From an uncultured Mycoplasmatota bacterium (GTDB lineage: Bacteria; Bacillota_I; Bacilli_A; RF39; UBA660), in contig CAMYRF010000003.1 in assembly GCA_947296775.1 (NCBI GenBank), positions 1 to 18,350 on the forward strand: DNA of 18,350 nucleotides, in the 5' to 3' direction. How positions within the stretch are numbered: position 1 is the first letter of the stretch; each line of letters begins with the position of its first letter. The translations under genes were made by a program, and so were the position numbers. Of the stretch, positions 1 to 6,703 are shown piece after piece. The notes below the pieces were generated by a model. The model did no database searches. It saw only the letters and a list, made by a program, of their open reading frames with translations, and was not told where the DNA came from.

Positions 1-200
1 CTGTAGCAGAGGGAACTAGTAGTATAAATGAAGATACTTCTAATAATTTAAAAGGTGCTACTGAAGAAAATGTATATGATAGAAGATTCTATATTGATAT
101 ATTAAGTTTTGATGAAGAATATTGGGATTTTGATGATTTAGATCAAACAGGTTATCCTAAGTTAAAAGTAGATGGTCATGTTGAAGTTTTAGACATATAA
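1..200 (+). CDS. 3' end of a probable GLUG-type repeat surface protein (partial)
   Basis: This is an open frame entering from the left edge (first full codon at 3) and ending at TAA 198-200, so about 65 C-terminal residues are visible. The tail reads ENVYDRRFYIDILSF, then EEYWDFDDLD, then GYPKLK. In Bacillota surface proteins built from GLUG-motif or similar repeats, the last repeat is typically followed by an aromatic-rich segment of the type FYTDTLGW...IWDF...YPKL. The match is from memory of the family pattern and no complete GLUG repeat is visible, so the assignment is moderate. The gene stops exactly where the 107-bp direct repeat begins. A role in adhesion or envelope is only an inference from the family. 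Confidence 0.55.
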   Translation, partial: VAEGTSSINEDTSNNLKGATEENVYDRRFYIDILSFDEEYWDFDDLDQTGYPKLKVDGHVEVLDI

Positions 201-202
201 AA

Positions 203-223
203 AAACTTACTTTTCGTAAGTTT
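203..223 (-). terminator. Hairpin terminator, duplicated copy
   Basis: Arms AAACTTAC (203-210) and GTAAGTTT (216-223) flank loop TTTTC. The A-run at 199-205 would be the U-tract for minus-strand transcription, so the orientation matches the ZIP gene's own terminator. It may also act as a weak plus-strand terminator for the gene ending at 200. Confidence 0.6.
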
Positions 224-304
224 AACCTAAGGCAATATCTAAAATCATCATTATAGAAAAGCCAATTAATGTAAAGAGGGCCATAAGGTCCTTTTTTTTG
301 TTTG
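222..304 (-). pseudogene. Detached 3' fragment of the ZIP transporter gene
   Basis: On the minus strand this 83-bp piece encodes the last ~26 residues and the stop codon of the ZIP protein (KKKDLMALFTLIGF and onward), identical to the functional gene end at 1911-1993. It has no upstream coding sequence, because homology stops at 305. It is a scar of the event that placed the protease gene between the surface-protein gene and the ZIP gene. Confidence 0.85.
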
Positions 305-331
305 GAAATTTTATAGGGAGTGTGTTATAAT
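302..331 (+). promoter_or_regulatory. Promoter of the S41 protease gene
   Basis: An extended -10 (TG at 323-324, TATAAT at 326-331) has a possible -35 TTGGAA at 302-307, spacer 18. That -35 straddles the repeat junction at 304/305, so the left repeat may supply part of the promoter. Confidence 0.6.
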
Positions 332-362
332 TTTATTAAATAGTAGAGTTGAAGGTGTTTAT

Positions 363-1889
363 ATGAATGATGCTACACAAAGTAAGTATATAGATGATTT
401 TAATAAAATTTATGAATTATTATATAAAACATTAGATAAATATGCTACTGAATTTTTAGAAGTTAAGGGGATTGATAATCCTTTGTTAGCTAAGAATAAA
501 GTGTTGGAACAGTTAAAAATGTGTAGTAATGATAAACAATATATTCAAATAGTAGATAGTTATTTACAAAGTTTTCATCAAGGGCATTTATTTTTGAAAA
601 AGCCAGAAGAAAAGAAAGATGAAGTTATACCTTTAATTGTAAAATATGTTGATGGAAAGTATGTAGCTAGTATATCTAATAATGATAGTTTGGAAGGTAA
701 GGAAATTACTGCTATAAATGGGATACCAATAGGTGAGTATGTTATTGGTCATACTTTTGAAACTGGTGACAGAGCTTTTTCGTTTGATAAAAATGGGCAG
801 TTATATAATCCTGAATTTAAAATAAATGATGATAGTTGTAGTTTAACAATGTTAGATGGAAGTATAGTGGCATTAGATAAAATACCTGTGGAAGATGCTA
901 TACAATTAATATCTCAAAAAAATAATATTAATAAGGAAAATGTAAGATGTGGTTATTTAGAAGGAAGTAATATTCCTTATATTAGTATTCAATCTTTTGC
1001 TAGACAAGGGGAGAAAAAGGAAGCGGATAAGAAAATAATAGAATCTTTTGCTAGAGAACTTAATGAAAAAGGAGTAACTGATATTGTTATAGACATTCGT
1101 GGTAATGGTGGTGGAAGTGATGAATATTTTGACTATTTAGGTGCTTTTGCTGATAGAGATTATATGCAAGAACATGAGTATGAGCAATTAGTTGGTTTAA
1201 ATGGTAATGTGTTAAATGAAATACATGGGAAATCAGAAGATATTGATACAACTCTCCAAAGGATGGAGATAAATTCTAATAGGGAAATTGGAAATCATGT
1301 TTCAGTTATACCTAATGGTAACTCGATGATTAAAAATAGAATTTTGTTGGTAGATGGTGAAGTTTTTTCTTCGGCTGATAAGTTTACTAAAACAGCGCAA
1401 GGTAGTGGATTTGCTAAAGTCGTAGGGTCACAACCAACTGCTGGTGATGGGAAGGGGATAACTACTTATTCAGTTGATACACCTATTTTAAGGGATTCTG
1501 GAATAAATATTATTATGCCATCTTCAATGGGGTTAGATTTTAGTGAATTTCAAACTACTCCTGATTATATTGTCCCAGAAAATAATTTAACAACAGATTC
1601 AGTATTATCAGCTTGCCCACAAATTATAGAGCAAATAAAAAATGAAAATCAATTTTCTTCAAAGACTCAAGACATACTTAATCAAGCTGATAATTTATTA
1701 GAAACTTCTGAATTAAATAAAGGACAAGAACAGTTTTCTTCGGAAACCCGAGAACTACTTCATCAGGCGGATAGTTTACTTAATGAATCTAGAGAAAATC
1801 AAGGAAAAGTTAGTCCCGAACATCAAGGGTTAGGTAATTCTTCAATGATAACTCCTTCAACTTCAACTGTAGGGGGAAGAACACGATAA
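363..1889 (+). CDS. S41-family (C-terminal processing/tricorn-like) serine protease with C-terminal repeats
   Basis: This 508-residue protein carries S41 hallmarks: an N-terminal helical region with HQGHLFL near 72-78, a PDZ-like stretch EGKEITAINGIPIGEY (111-126), the core motif IDIRGNGGG (244-252), the probable nucleophile region DGEVFSSADKF (Ser336 or Ser337) and VVGSQPTAGDGKG (353-365). These proteases cut C-terminal regions of substrates using a Ser/Lys-type or related centre. No signal peptide or membrane segment is seen, unlike most CtpA-type proteins, so a cytoplasmic or unconventionally exported product is possible. Residues 430-456 and 457-483 form a tandem 27-residue repeat, followed by a Ser/Thr-rich tail. 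GAAGGTG at 351-357 supports the ATG start. The gene has its own promoter and sits alone between the two direct-repeat copies, suggesting acquired cargo. Confidence 0.85.
   Translation: MNDATQSKYIDDFNKIYELLYKTLDKYATEFLEVKGIDNPLLAKNKVLEQLKMCSNDKQYIQIVDSYLQSFHQGHLFLKKPEEKKDEVIPLIVKYVDGKYVASISNNDSLEGKEITAINGIPIGEYVIGHTFETGDRAFSFDKNGQLYNPEFKINDDSCSLTMLDGSIVALDKIPVEDAIQLISQKNNINKENVRCGYLEGSNIPYISIQSFARQGEKKEADKKIIESFARELNEKGVTDIVIDIRGNGGGSDEYFDYLGAFADRDYMQEHEYEQLVGLNGNVLNEIHGKSEDIDTTLQRMEINSNREIGNHVSVIPNGNSMIKNRILLVDGEVFSSADKFTKTAQGSGFAKVVGSQPTAGDGKGITTYSVDTPILRDSGINIIMPSSMGLDFSEFQTTPDYIVPENNLTTDSVLSACPQIIEQIKNENQFSSKTQDILNQADNLLETSELNKGQEQFSSETRELLHQADSLLNESRENQGKVSPEHQGLGNSSMITPSTSTVGGRTR
1650..1811 (+). 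repeat. Two tandem 27-codon repeats in the S41 gene
   Basis: Units 1650-1730 and 1731-1811 encode QFSSKTQDILNQADNLL... and QFSSETRELLHQADSLLN.... The DNA has diverged, so this is an older internal duplication forming a predicted helical, Gln/Asn-rich tail outside the protease domain. Confidence 0.85.
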
Positions 1890-1993
1890 AAAAACTTACA
1901 TTATGTAAGTTTAGCCTAAGGCAATATCTAAAATCATCATTATAGAAAAGCCAATTAATGTAAAGAGGGCCATAAGGTCCTTTTTTTTGTTTG
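1887..1993. repeat. Direct repeat copy 2 (107 bp), at the intact ZIP gene
   Basis: This is the partner of 198-304. It begins at the TAA of the protease gene, includes the shared hairpin, and runs into the intact ZIP coding sequence. The two copies are 1,689 bp apart, so one unit equals the protease gene plus one repeat. Confidence 0.95.
1892..1912 (-). terminator. Terminator of the ZIP gene (between convergent genes)
   Basis: Arms AAACTTAC (1892-1899) and GTAAGTTT (1905-1912) flank loop ATTAT. The minus-strand product ends in a U-run from 1888-1894. The stem overlaps the ZIP stop codon (1911-1913). Confidence 0.75.
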
Positions 1994-2714
1994 TCTGACT
2001 TTCTGGAATTAATTCTTCAACGACAACATAAATCATAGCCCCAGCAGCAAATGCTAATAAGAAAGGTAATAAAATTTGTACTTTTATTATTAATATTGCA
2101 CCAATGACCCCAGCTATTGGTTCAACAATCCCACTTAGTTGTCCGATAAAAAATGATTTATTACGGCTTAATCCTTCACGTCTAAGTGGCATACTTACAG
2201 CAGTACCTTCAGGAAAGTTTTGCAAGCCAATACCTAGGGCTAGTGTCCAAGCTGCTATTAATGTTGCGCCTTCTAATCCATAAACAACTGAACCAAAGGC
2301 AACACCAACAGCCATACCTTCTGGAATGTTGTGTAAAGTAATGGAACTAACTAACATGATACAACGTTTTTTATTAAAATGATCGTCTTTCTTAGGATGT
2401 CTTTTTTCATAAATATCATATATTTTATCACCAATAAATAAAAGTAATCCACCACTAAAGAAACCGATAAAAACTACTAGCCATGGAATTAATTTTAGGT
2501 TTTCTGCCATTGTTATTGCAGGCGCGATTAGTGAAAAAAATGATGCTGCTATCATAACGCCTCCAGCAAATCCAAGCATACCATCCATAAGGTTTTTATT
2601 TATTTTTTTGAAAAAGTATACTAATGATGCGCCGATAGCAGTTATGCTCCAAGTAAATAGTGTTGCAAGTCCTGCTTGAACAATGGGATTTAAAGATAGA
2701 ATTTGATTTATCAT
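1911..2714 (-). CDS. ZIP-family divalent metal transporter (ZupT/GufA type)
   Basis: This 267-residue multi-pass protein has the two metal-site signatures of ZIP carriers: HNIPEG (128-133, helix 4) and QNFPEG (165-170, helix 5), plus EELIPE (233-238) in a later helix. ZIP proteins move Zn2+, Fe2+ or Mn2+ into the cytoplasm; substrate cannot be told from sequence. About eight hydrophobic helices are visible, and a charged, His-containing loop (about 97-117) lies before helix 4. The start is ATG at 2714, with GGAGGT 4 bases upstream. A longer frame from a GTG at 2726 would include this ribosome site as codons and is rejected. No metal regulator is adjacent. Its 3' end is duplicated at 222-304. 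Confidence 0.93.
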   Translation of the reverse strand: MINQILSLNPIVQAGLATLFTWSITAIGASLVYFFKKINKNLMDGMLGFAGGVMIAASFFSLIAPAITMAENLKLIPWLVVFIGFFSGGLLLFIGDKIYDIYEKRHPKKDDHFNKKRCIMLVSSITLHNIPEGMAVGVAFGSVVYGLEGATLIAAWTLALGIGLQNFPEGTAVSMPLRREGLSRNKSFFIGQLSGIVEPIAGVIGAILIIKVQILLPFLLAFAAGAMIYVVVEELIPESQTNKKKDLMALFTLIGFSIMMILDIALG

Positions 2715-2783
2715 ATGTACCTCCACTGTCTATATTTTATTCTTTTATGTTTATATGGATTGGGCGATTAACTAATTTTGTGG

Positions 2784-2812
2784 TTATGTATTATTTTGAT
2801 TTGTGGTATAAT
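2784..2812 (+). promoter_or_regulatory. Extended -10 promoter of the 2850-5236 operon
   Basis: TG at 2804-2805 and TATAAT at 2807-2812 form a strong extended -10. The -35 is weak (TTATGT at 2784-2789, spacer 17). It lies 38 bases before the first gene. Confidence 0.65.
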
Positions 2813-2849
2813 GAGAGCGGTAGGGGCATATTAGAAAGAAGGAATGAAT

Positions 2850-3323
2850 ATGGAAAAAAGTTGTGAGTTTGAAATTTTGTCTCCTAAGTTTTATGTATCT
2901 TATATAACTGAATTTGGAAATTCTGTATCTGGAAGTATAGATGATATTCCTAAAGATGCCTTTGGTGCTTTTATAGATATTTATGTACCTTATCTTACTA
3001 AAGATAATAAAGAATTTGCTTTAGATGGGCACCATATGTTTATGGTTGGAGAAAAAATGTCAATTTATAAGGCTTTAGATAAAACTAAATGTGAAAATGC
3101 TAAAAAGAGGTTTGAACATCTTTTGCGTAAAGGTGTGTTAGATGTTGTTTATCCTTATATTGAAGGGAATGATATTATAATGGAGTATTCTAATGACTTT
3201 TATCCTTTCTATTATTCTGATGTTGTTTGTAAATCATATGAGGAATTTGTAGAACAATTAAAAATGTCTCACTTACGTTTTAATCAGCTTACAGAATTGA
3301 TTAAAAATTATTCTAGTGATTAA
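2850..3323 (+). CDS. Hypothetical cytoplasmic protein, first gene of operon
   Basis: This 157-residue protein has no signal peptide or membrane helix and I do not recognise its family. It is rich in aromatic and acidic residues (for example NDFYPFYYSD near 115-124) and looks like a compact soluble domain. The start is set at ATG 2850, because AGAAGG at 2837-2842 is 7 bases upstream; the in-frame ATG at 2844 lies only one base from that site. It follows a clear extended -10 promoter and precedes the flavin reductase gene by 35 bases, so it probably shares its transcript. No function is proposed. Confidence 0.7.
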   Translation: MEKSCEFEILSPKFYVSYITEFGNSVSGSIDDIPKDAFGAFIDIYVPYLTKDNKEFALDGHHMFMVGEKMSIYKALDKTKCENAKKRFEHLLRKGVLDVVYPYIEGNDIIMEYSNDFYPFYYSDVVCKSYEEFVEQLKMSHLRFNQLTELIKNYSSD

Positions 3324-3358
3324 AATAAAAGATATATTCTTATGAAAGAAGGTTAGGT

Positions 3359-3961
3359 ATGAAAAACAAAAAAATAACTAGAAAGATTACTCAGGGTCTT
3401 TATGTCTTAACTACTAAAAATGGTGGTTGTATTGTTGATGCGGTTTCACAAGTTAGTGCAGGGGATAATCCTTTGATTGCAGTTTCAGTTATGAAAAAGA
3501 ATTATACTAATGAATTACTTAAAGATAACGAAAAATTTACTTTATCGGTATTAGGTATTGATGTTAATCCTGAAATTATTAAGACTTTTGGTTTTAATTC
3601 TATGCGTGATATTAATAAGTTTGAAAATATAGAAACAACGGTGGTAGACGGGGTAAATATTATTGATGATTCTTTAGGATATATGATTTTAGAAAAGGTT
3701 GATTCGATTGATTGCGATACTCATACTTTATTTATTGGTAGATTAGTAGAAGCTGATATGTTTGAGGACGGTGAGCCTATTAGTTATGGTTATTATCAGG
3801 AACATAAGGAAGATTTATTGAAGGTTACAACTGAAAAAGGTAAGACTGCCTGGGTTTGCACGATTTGTGGTTATATTTATTATGGTGATGAAGTTCCTGA
3901 AGGATATGTTTGTCCTATATGCGGGGTAGGAAGAAATTTATTTAAGAAACAAGGTGAATAG
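3359..3961 (+). CDS. Flavin reductase/rubredoxin fusion (high-molecular-weight rubredoxin type)
   Basis: This 200-residue protein has two parts. Residues ~1-155 resemble the FMN-binding flavin reductase-like domain found in flavoredoxin and high-molecular-weight rubredoxins (ITQGLYVLTTKNG and DAVSQVSAGDNPLIAVSV near the start, then SYGYYQEHK at 142-150). Residues 164-196 are a short rubredoxin with the two iron-binding pairs CTIC (Cys167, Cys170) and CPIC (Cys185, Cys188). In anaerobes such proteins pass electrons from NAD(P)H oxidoreductases to flavodiiron oxygen or NO reductases; none lies in this window, so the partner is unknown. The rubredoxin part is shorter than a free rubredoxin. AGAAGG precedes the start, and the next gene begins 2 bases after the TAG stop. 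Confidence 0.88.
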   Translation: MKNKKITRKITQGLYVLTTKNGGCIVDAVSQVSAGDNPLIAVSVMKKNYTNELLKDNEKFTLSVLGIDVNPEIIKTFGFNSMRDINKFENIETTVVDGVNIIDDSLGYMILEKVDSIDCDTHTLFIGRLVEADMFEDGEPISYGYYQEHKEDLLKVTTEKGKTAWVCTICGYIYYGDEVPEGYVCPICGVGRNLFKKQGE

Positions 3962-3963
3962 TT

Positions 3964-4860
3964 ATGGATACTATATTTATTAATTCAAAAGATGGATATA
4001 AATTAGAACTTCATGTATTTGAAATAGAGAATTCTAAAGCAGTTATTCAAGTTATTCATGGCATGGAAGAACATCAAGAACGTTATGAATTTTTTATAAA
4101 ATTTTTGAATAAAAATGGTTTTTCAGTAGTTAGTTCAGATATGCGTGGACATGGAAAAAGTGCGGAGAATCTTGGACATTTTAAGGATAAAAATGGTTAT
4201 ATGGAGCTTATAGAAGACCAAAATGCTGTAACTGATTATATTAAAAAACGTTTTTCTAATATTCCTATTTATATATTTGCTCATTCTATGGGAACAATTA
4301 TAACTAGAGTTTTATTGCAAGAAAATTCAAAAGACTATGAAAAGGTTGTTTTATCTGGTTATCCAAATTTTCAAATAGGTGCTTATTTTGGAATTATTGT
4401 TTCTAATATTATTAAGTTTTTTCATGGCCCAAAATATAAATCAAAATTACTAAGTTCTTTAAGTATTGGTTCTTTTAATAAAAATATTAAAAATCCAAAA
4501 ACTGATAGTGATTGGATTAGTTATAATGAAGATAATATAAATTCATACATGAATGATTCTTATTGTGGAATTGGTTTTACTTGCGCTGCATTTAATGATT
4601 TATTTCATTTAGTTATAAGAATGCATAAACCTAAGCTTTATTACAATATAAATGAGAATCTATCTTTGCTTATGATACGTGGTGTTGATGATCCTTGTGT
4701 TGGCGGTGATAAAGGTGCTTTAGATTCTCGTAATATTTTGCTTAAAGCAGGATTTGATAAAATGATTTTTATTGATTATATAAACATGAGACATGAAATA
4801 TTAAATGAAAAAGACAATCAAAAAGTTTATAATGATGTTTTAAATTTTTATGATAATTAG
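3964..4860 (+). CDS. Alpha/beta hydrolase, lysophospholipase/monoacylglycerol-lipase-like
   Basis: This 298-residue protein has the serine-hydrolase pattern of the Hydrolase_4 (lysophospholipase L2 or monoacylglycerol lipase) group. The oxyanion-side motif HGMEEHQERY is at 32-41, DMRGHGKS at 59-66, the nucleophile elbow AHSMG gives Ser108, the probable acid is Asp242 or Asp243 in RGVDDP, and His277 is in MRHEIL. Between 130 and 230 lies the variable lid region. It has no signal peptide, so it is likely cytoplasmic or membrane-associated. Known relatives cleave acyl esters of glycerolipids, but the actual substrate is unknown. It starts 2 bases after the previous stop with AAGGTG inside that gene, indicating translational coupling. 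Confidence 0.88.
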   Translation: MDTIFINSKDGYKLELHVFEIENSKAVIQVIHGMEEHQERYEFFIKFLNKNGFSVVSSDMRGHGKSAENLGHFKDKNGYMELIEDQNAVTDYIKKRFSNIPIYIFAHSMGTIITRVLLQENSKDYEKVVLSGYPNFQIGAYFGIIVSNIIKFFHGPKYKSKLLSSLSIGSFNKNIKNPKTDSDWISYNEDNINSYMNDSYCGIGFTCAAFNDLFHLVIRMHKPKLYYNINENLSLLMIRGVDDPCVGGDKGALDSRNILLKAGFDKMIFIDYINMRHEILNEKDNQKVYNDVLNFYDN

Positions 4861-4876
4861 TTAGGAATCAGTTTTA

Positions 4877-5236
4877 ATGAATGGAATTATAAATAATAAA
4901 CTTAATAGTTTGGCGAAGTCTAATTTTAGAAGCAAATTTCATTTGAAGGAAACAGATAAGGAGTATGTTAATAAAAAGGGGATAGAGGTTATAAAAAGTC
5001 ATGCTTATGATTTTATTAGTAAGAGACTTGCTCCTAGTTATATTCTTAATGATGGAAAACAAACACCAATGAAGGGGCATCCTGTTTTTATCGCTCAGCA
5101 CGCAACTGGAACTTGCTGTAGAGGATGTTTATACAAGTGGCATCATATTCCTAAGGGTACTTTATTAAATGAAAAACAAATTGATTATGTGGTGAATATT
5201 ATAATGGCATGGATTGCTAGAGAAATGGGCAATTAA
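4877..5236 (+). CDS. DUF4186 family protein
   Basis: This 119-residue protein matches the DUF4186 pattern as I recall it: FRSKFHL (17-23), SHAYDFISKRL (41-51), NDGKQTPMKGHPVFIAQHAT (58-77), CCRGCL (80-85) and KWHHIPKG (87-94). The conserved Cys80, Cys81, Cys84 and several His residues suggest a metal or redox site, but the family has no established function that I know of. It begins 16 bases after the hydrolase stop, with AGGA at 4863-4866 as a modest ribosome site, and is probably the last gene of the operon. Confidence in the family is high, and in function nil. Confidence 0.88.
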   Translation: MNGIINNKLNSLAKSNFRSKFHLKETDKEYVNKKGIEVIKSHAYDFISKRLAPSYILNDGKQTPMKGHPVFIAQHATGTCCRGCLYKWHHIPKGTLLNEKQIDYVVNIIMAWIAREMGN

Positions 5237-5245
5237 TGCCTTTTT
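5227..5245 (+). terminator. Weak hairpin plus T-run at the end of the DUF4186 gene
   Basis: GGCA (5228-5231) pairs with TGCC (5237-5240), with the stop codon in the loop, followed by TTTTTG. The stem is short, so termination may be partial. Confidence 0.35.
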
Positions 5246-5275
5246 GTTTTGTTTTCAATTATTTTATAAATTTTA

Positions 5276-5304
5276 TTGCTTATCGAACTTTTGTTTGGTG
5301 TAAT
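5276..5304 (+). promoter_or_regulatory. Promoter with LexA (SOS) box upstream of the Bro-N gene
   Basis: -35 TTGCTT (5276-5281) and -10 TGTAAT (5299-5304) have a 17-base spacer. Inside the spacer lies CGAACTTTTGTTTG (5284-5297), which fits the Bacillota LexA/DinR box CGAAC-N4-GTTYG in all defined half-site bases. Repressor binding here would block RNA polymerase directly, predicting induction by DNA damage. The implied leader is about 140 bases. Confidence 0.75.
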
Positions 5305-5452
5305 GTTTTTGATATTAGGGCCCAACCTCGCTTAGTACGGGGAAATGTGAGTTTATTAATTTTTGATTTTAGGTATAGGGCAAATCTATAAAGGAAGGAG
5401 GAATTTTATATTTTTTTCAATAATTAGTAATGTTAGGAAGGGGGAATAATTT
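5305..5452 (+). other. Structured leader region of the Bro-N gene
   Basis: This ~148-base leader contains GGGCCC (5318-5323), a small G+C-rich hairpin CCTCG/CGGGG (5326-5330 and 5338-5342) and a very strong unused ribosome site AAGGAAGGAGG (5391-5401). The latter is followed after 6 bases by ATA, opening a 13-codon frame that stops at 5447-5449, just before the Bro-N ATG. There is no recognisable riboswitch. Confidence 0.45.
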
Positions 5453-6313
5453 ATGAAGGAAAACAAACTAGAAACAATTATTAACTTATTTGAAGGTAGT
5501 GAAATAAGAAGTGTATGGGACGGGGAAAAAGAAGATTATTATTTTTCAGTAGTTGATGTTATAAGGGTTTTAACAGATAGCAATGATCCTATGGCTTATT
5601 GGCGAAAACTAAAACAACGATTAAAAGCTGAAGGAAGTCAAACTGTGACAAATTGTCACGGTTTAAAAATGAAAGCTAAGGATGGAAAAAGGAGATTTAC
5701 TGATACTTTAGATACTGAAGGAATTTTACGTTTAACCCAATCAGTTCCAAGCCCGAAAGCTGAACCTTTTAAAATGTGGTTAGCTACATTAGGTAAAGAA
5801 AGAATTGATGAAGTTTTTGATCCATCTATTGGTATTGATAAAATGATTAATTTTTATTTAAGTAAAGGATACACTTTGGAATGGATTGAACAGCGAATAA
5901 AAGCTATAATTAATAGAAAAAAATTAACTAGTACCTGGAAAGAAAATGGAATTAGTGATGGCGTGCAGTTTGGAATTCTAACTAATGAAATTTATAAGAG
6001 TTGGTCTGGTATGAAAGCATCTGAATATAAACAACACAAGAGTATTAGAAAAGAAAGCTTGCGAGATAATATGACTGATATTGAAGTCGCTTTAACTGAT
6101 TTGGGTGAAATTGCGACTAGAGAACTTGTTCGTGAACATAAACCTAAGGGATTAGAAGCTAATAAGGAGGTTGCTAGAATAGGTGGTCATGCGGCTAAAG
6201 TTGCTCGTGATGATCTTGAGAAAAATCTTGGCAGAACTATTATTAGTAAAGAAAATAGTTTAGGTTATAAGTATACCTACAAGGATAAACTTATTTCTGA
6301 TAAAACTGATTAA
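5453..6313 (+). CDS. Bro-N domain phage-antirepressor-like protein, LexA-boxed
   Basis: This 286-residue protein has a Bro-N domain at ~15-120: SVWDGEKEDYYFSVVDVIRVL (19-39), VTNCHGLKM (65-73), TDTLDTEGILRL (82-93) and VPSPKAEPFKMWLA (96-109). Bro-N is the DNA-binding fold of phage and baculovirus antirepressor or BRO proteins, and is also the N-terminal part of DinD-like proteins. The C-terminal half (about 125-286) is a Lys/Arg-rich helical region, with EVARIGGHAAKVARDDLEKNLGR near 238-260. It is shared with a chromosomal class often annotated as antirepressor or damage-inducible protein; its role is not established. AAGGGGG at 5438-5444 supports the start. The LexA box upstream and the dinD genes downstream suggest an SOS role or a domesticated phage origin. 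Confidence 0.85.
   Translation: MKENKLETIINLFEGSEIRSVWDGEKEDYYFSVVDVIRVLTDSNDPMAYWRKLKQRLKAEGSQTVTNCHGLKMKAKDGKRRFTDTLDTEGILRLTQSVPSPKAEPFKMWLATLGKERIDEVFDPSIGIDKMINFYLSKGYTLEWIEQRIKAIINRKKLTSTWKENGISDGVQFGILTNEIYKSWSGMKASEYKQHKSIRKESLRDNMTDIEVALTDLGEIATRELVREHKPKGLEANKEVARIGGHAAKVARDDLEKNLGRTIISKENSLGYKYTYKDKLISDKTD
5640..5664. repeat. Inverted repeat inside the Bro-N gene
   Basis: Arm AACTGTGACAA (5641-5651) pairs with TTGTCACGGTT (5653-5663) around a single central A, with one T-G wobble; A5640/T5664 extends it. It overlaps the codons for the conserved VTNCH motif. Confidence 0.8.
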
Positions 6314-6337
6314 AGAAGGCAAGTGCCTTCTTTTTCC
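6313..6337 (+). terminator. Terminator of the Bro-N gene
   Basis: AAGAAGGC (6313-6320), loop AAGT, GCCTTCTT (6325-6332), then further T residues. It begins on the last base of the stop codon. Confidence 0.9.
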
Positions 6338-6352
6338 CATTTTTTAACTTTC

Positions 6353-6384
6353 TACTCACATAATTGTACGTTAATTTGTGAGTA
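6353..6384. repeat. Inverted repeat upstream of the small ORF at 6378
   Basis: TACTCACA (6353-6360) and TGTGAGTA (6377-6384) are perfect 8-base arms separated by 16 bases, themselves containing AATT...AATT. This is a possible operator or hairpin; it overlaps the putative GTG start of the next frame. Confidence 0.5.
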
Positions 6385-6593
6385 TATTATTAGTAGTTAG
6401 GGAAGGTGATACCGTAGCTACATATGGTATGAAAGATCATTATTTTGGGCATAATTTAGATAAAGGTATTTATTCTACGACATATGAAAATAGTCAAATA
6501 ACAGGTGTTGATATGAACAAAGAAGATTTGGAAGCTGAAAATCTTGTTATTTATCCGTTAGTAATAGGGCAACAAATTAATTTTCAAAATTAA
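6378..6593 (+). CDS. Doubtful small ORF, unknown, possibly a gene remnant
   Basis: This 71-residue frame opens with GTG inside an inverted repeat and has no good ribosome site there. GGGAAGG at 6400-6406 lies inside the frame, and the first in-frame ATG (6429) is too far from it. The peptide from there (MKDHYFGHNLDKGIYST... to IGQQINFQN) has ordinary amino-acid composition and ends with TAA. It lies between two terminators, as an independent transcript would. I do not recognise it. It may be a short real gene or the end of a decayed one. Confidence 0.35.
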   Translation: MSILLVVREGDTVATYGMKDHYFGHNLDKGIYSTTYENSQITGVDMNKEDLEAENLVIYPLVIGQQINFQN

Positions 6594-6624
6594 TTTTTCA
6601 CATAGATTAAATTTTCTTATTTCC

Positions 6625-6652
6625 AAGCAAATCATATTCTGGTTTGCTTTTT
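6625..6652 (+). terminator. Terminator after the small ORF
   Basis: AAGCAAATC (6625-6633) pairs with GGTTTGCTT (6641-6649) with one T-G wobble, followed by a T-run. Confidence 0.8.
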
Positions 6653-6703
6653 CTAAAAAATAATATATTTTATATAAATAATTTAATGAAAGGAAGATGT
6701 TAG

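Larger units (their letters stand above)
198..304. repeat. Direct repeat copy 1 (107 bp) bracketing the S41 gene
   Basis: This segment matches 1887-1993 with four differences in 107 bases. Three are in the 5-base loop of the terminator hairpin and one is at 225; 226-304 is identical to 1915-1993. It starts at the stop codon of the upstream gene and comprises a hairpin plus the last codons of the ZIP transporter gene read on the minus strand. Homology ends abruptly at 305. Confidence 0.95.

Noticed and set aside
1911..2726. ZIP gene starting at GTG 2726
   Set aside because: The extra codons are the GGAGG ribosome site itself; ATG 2714 has ideal spacing.
2660..2866. Plus-strand 68-residue frame
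   Set aside because: It covers the start and promoter region of two divergent genes, with no ribosome site or family resemblance.
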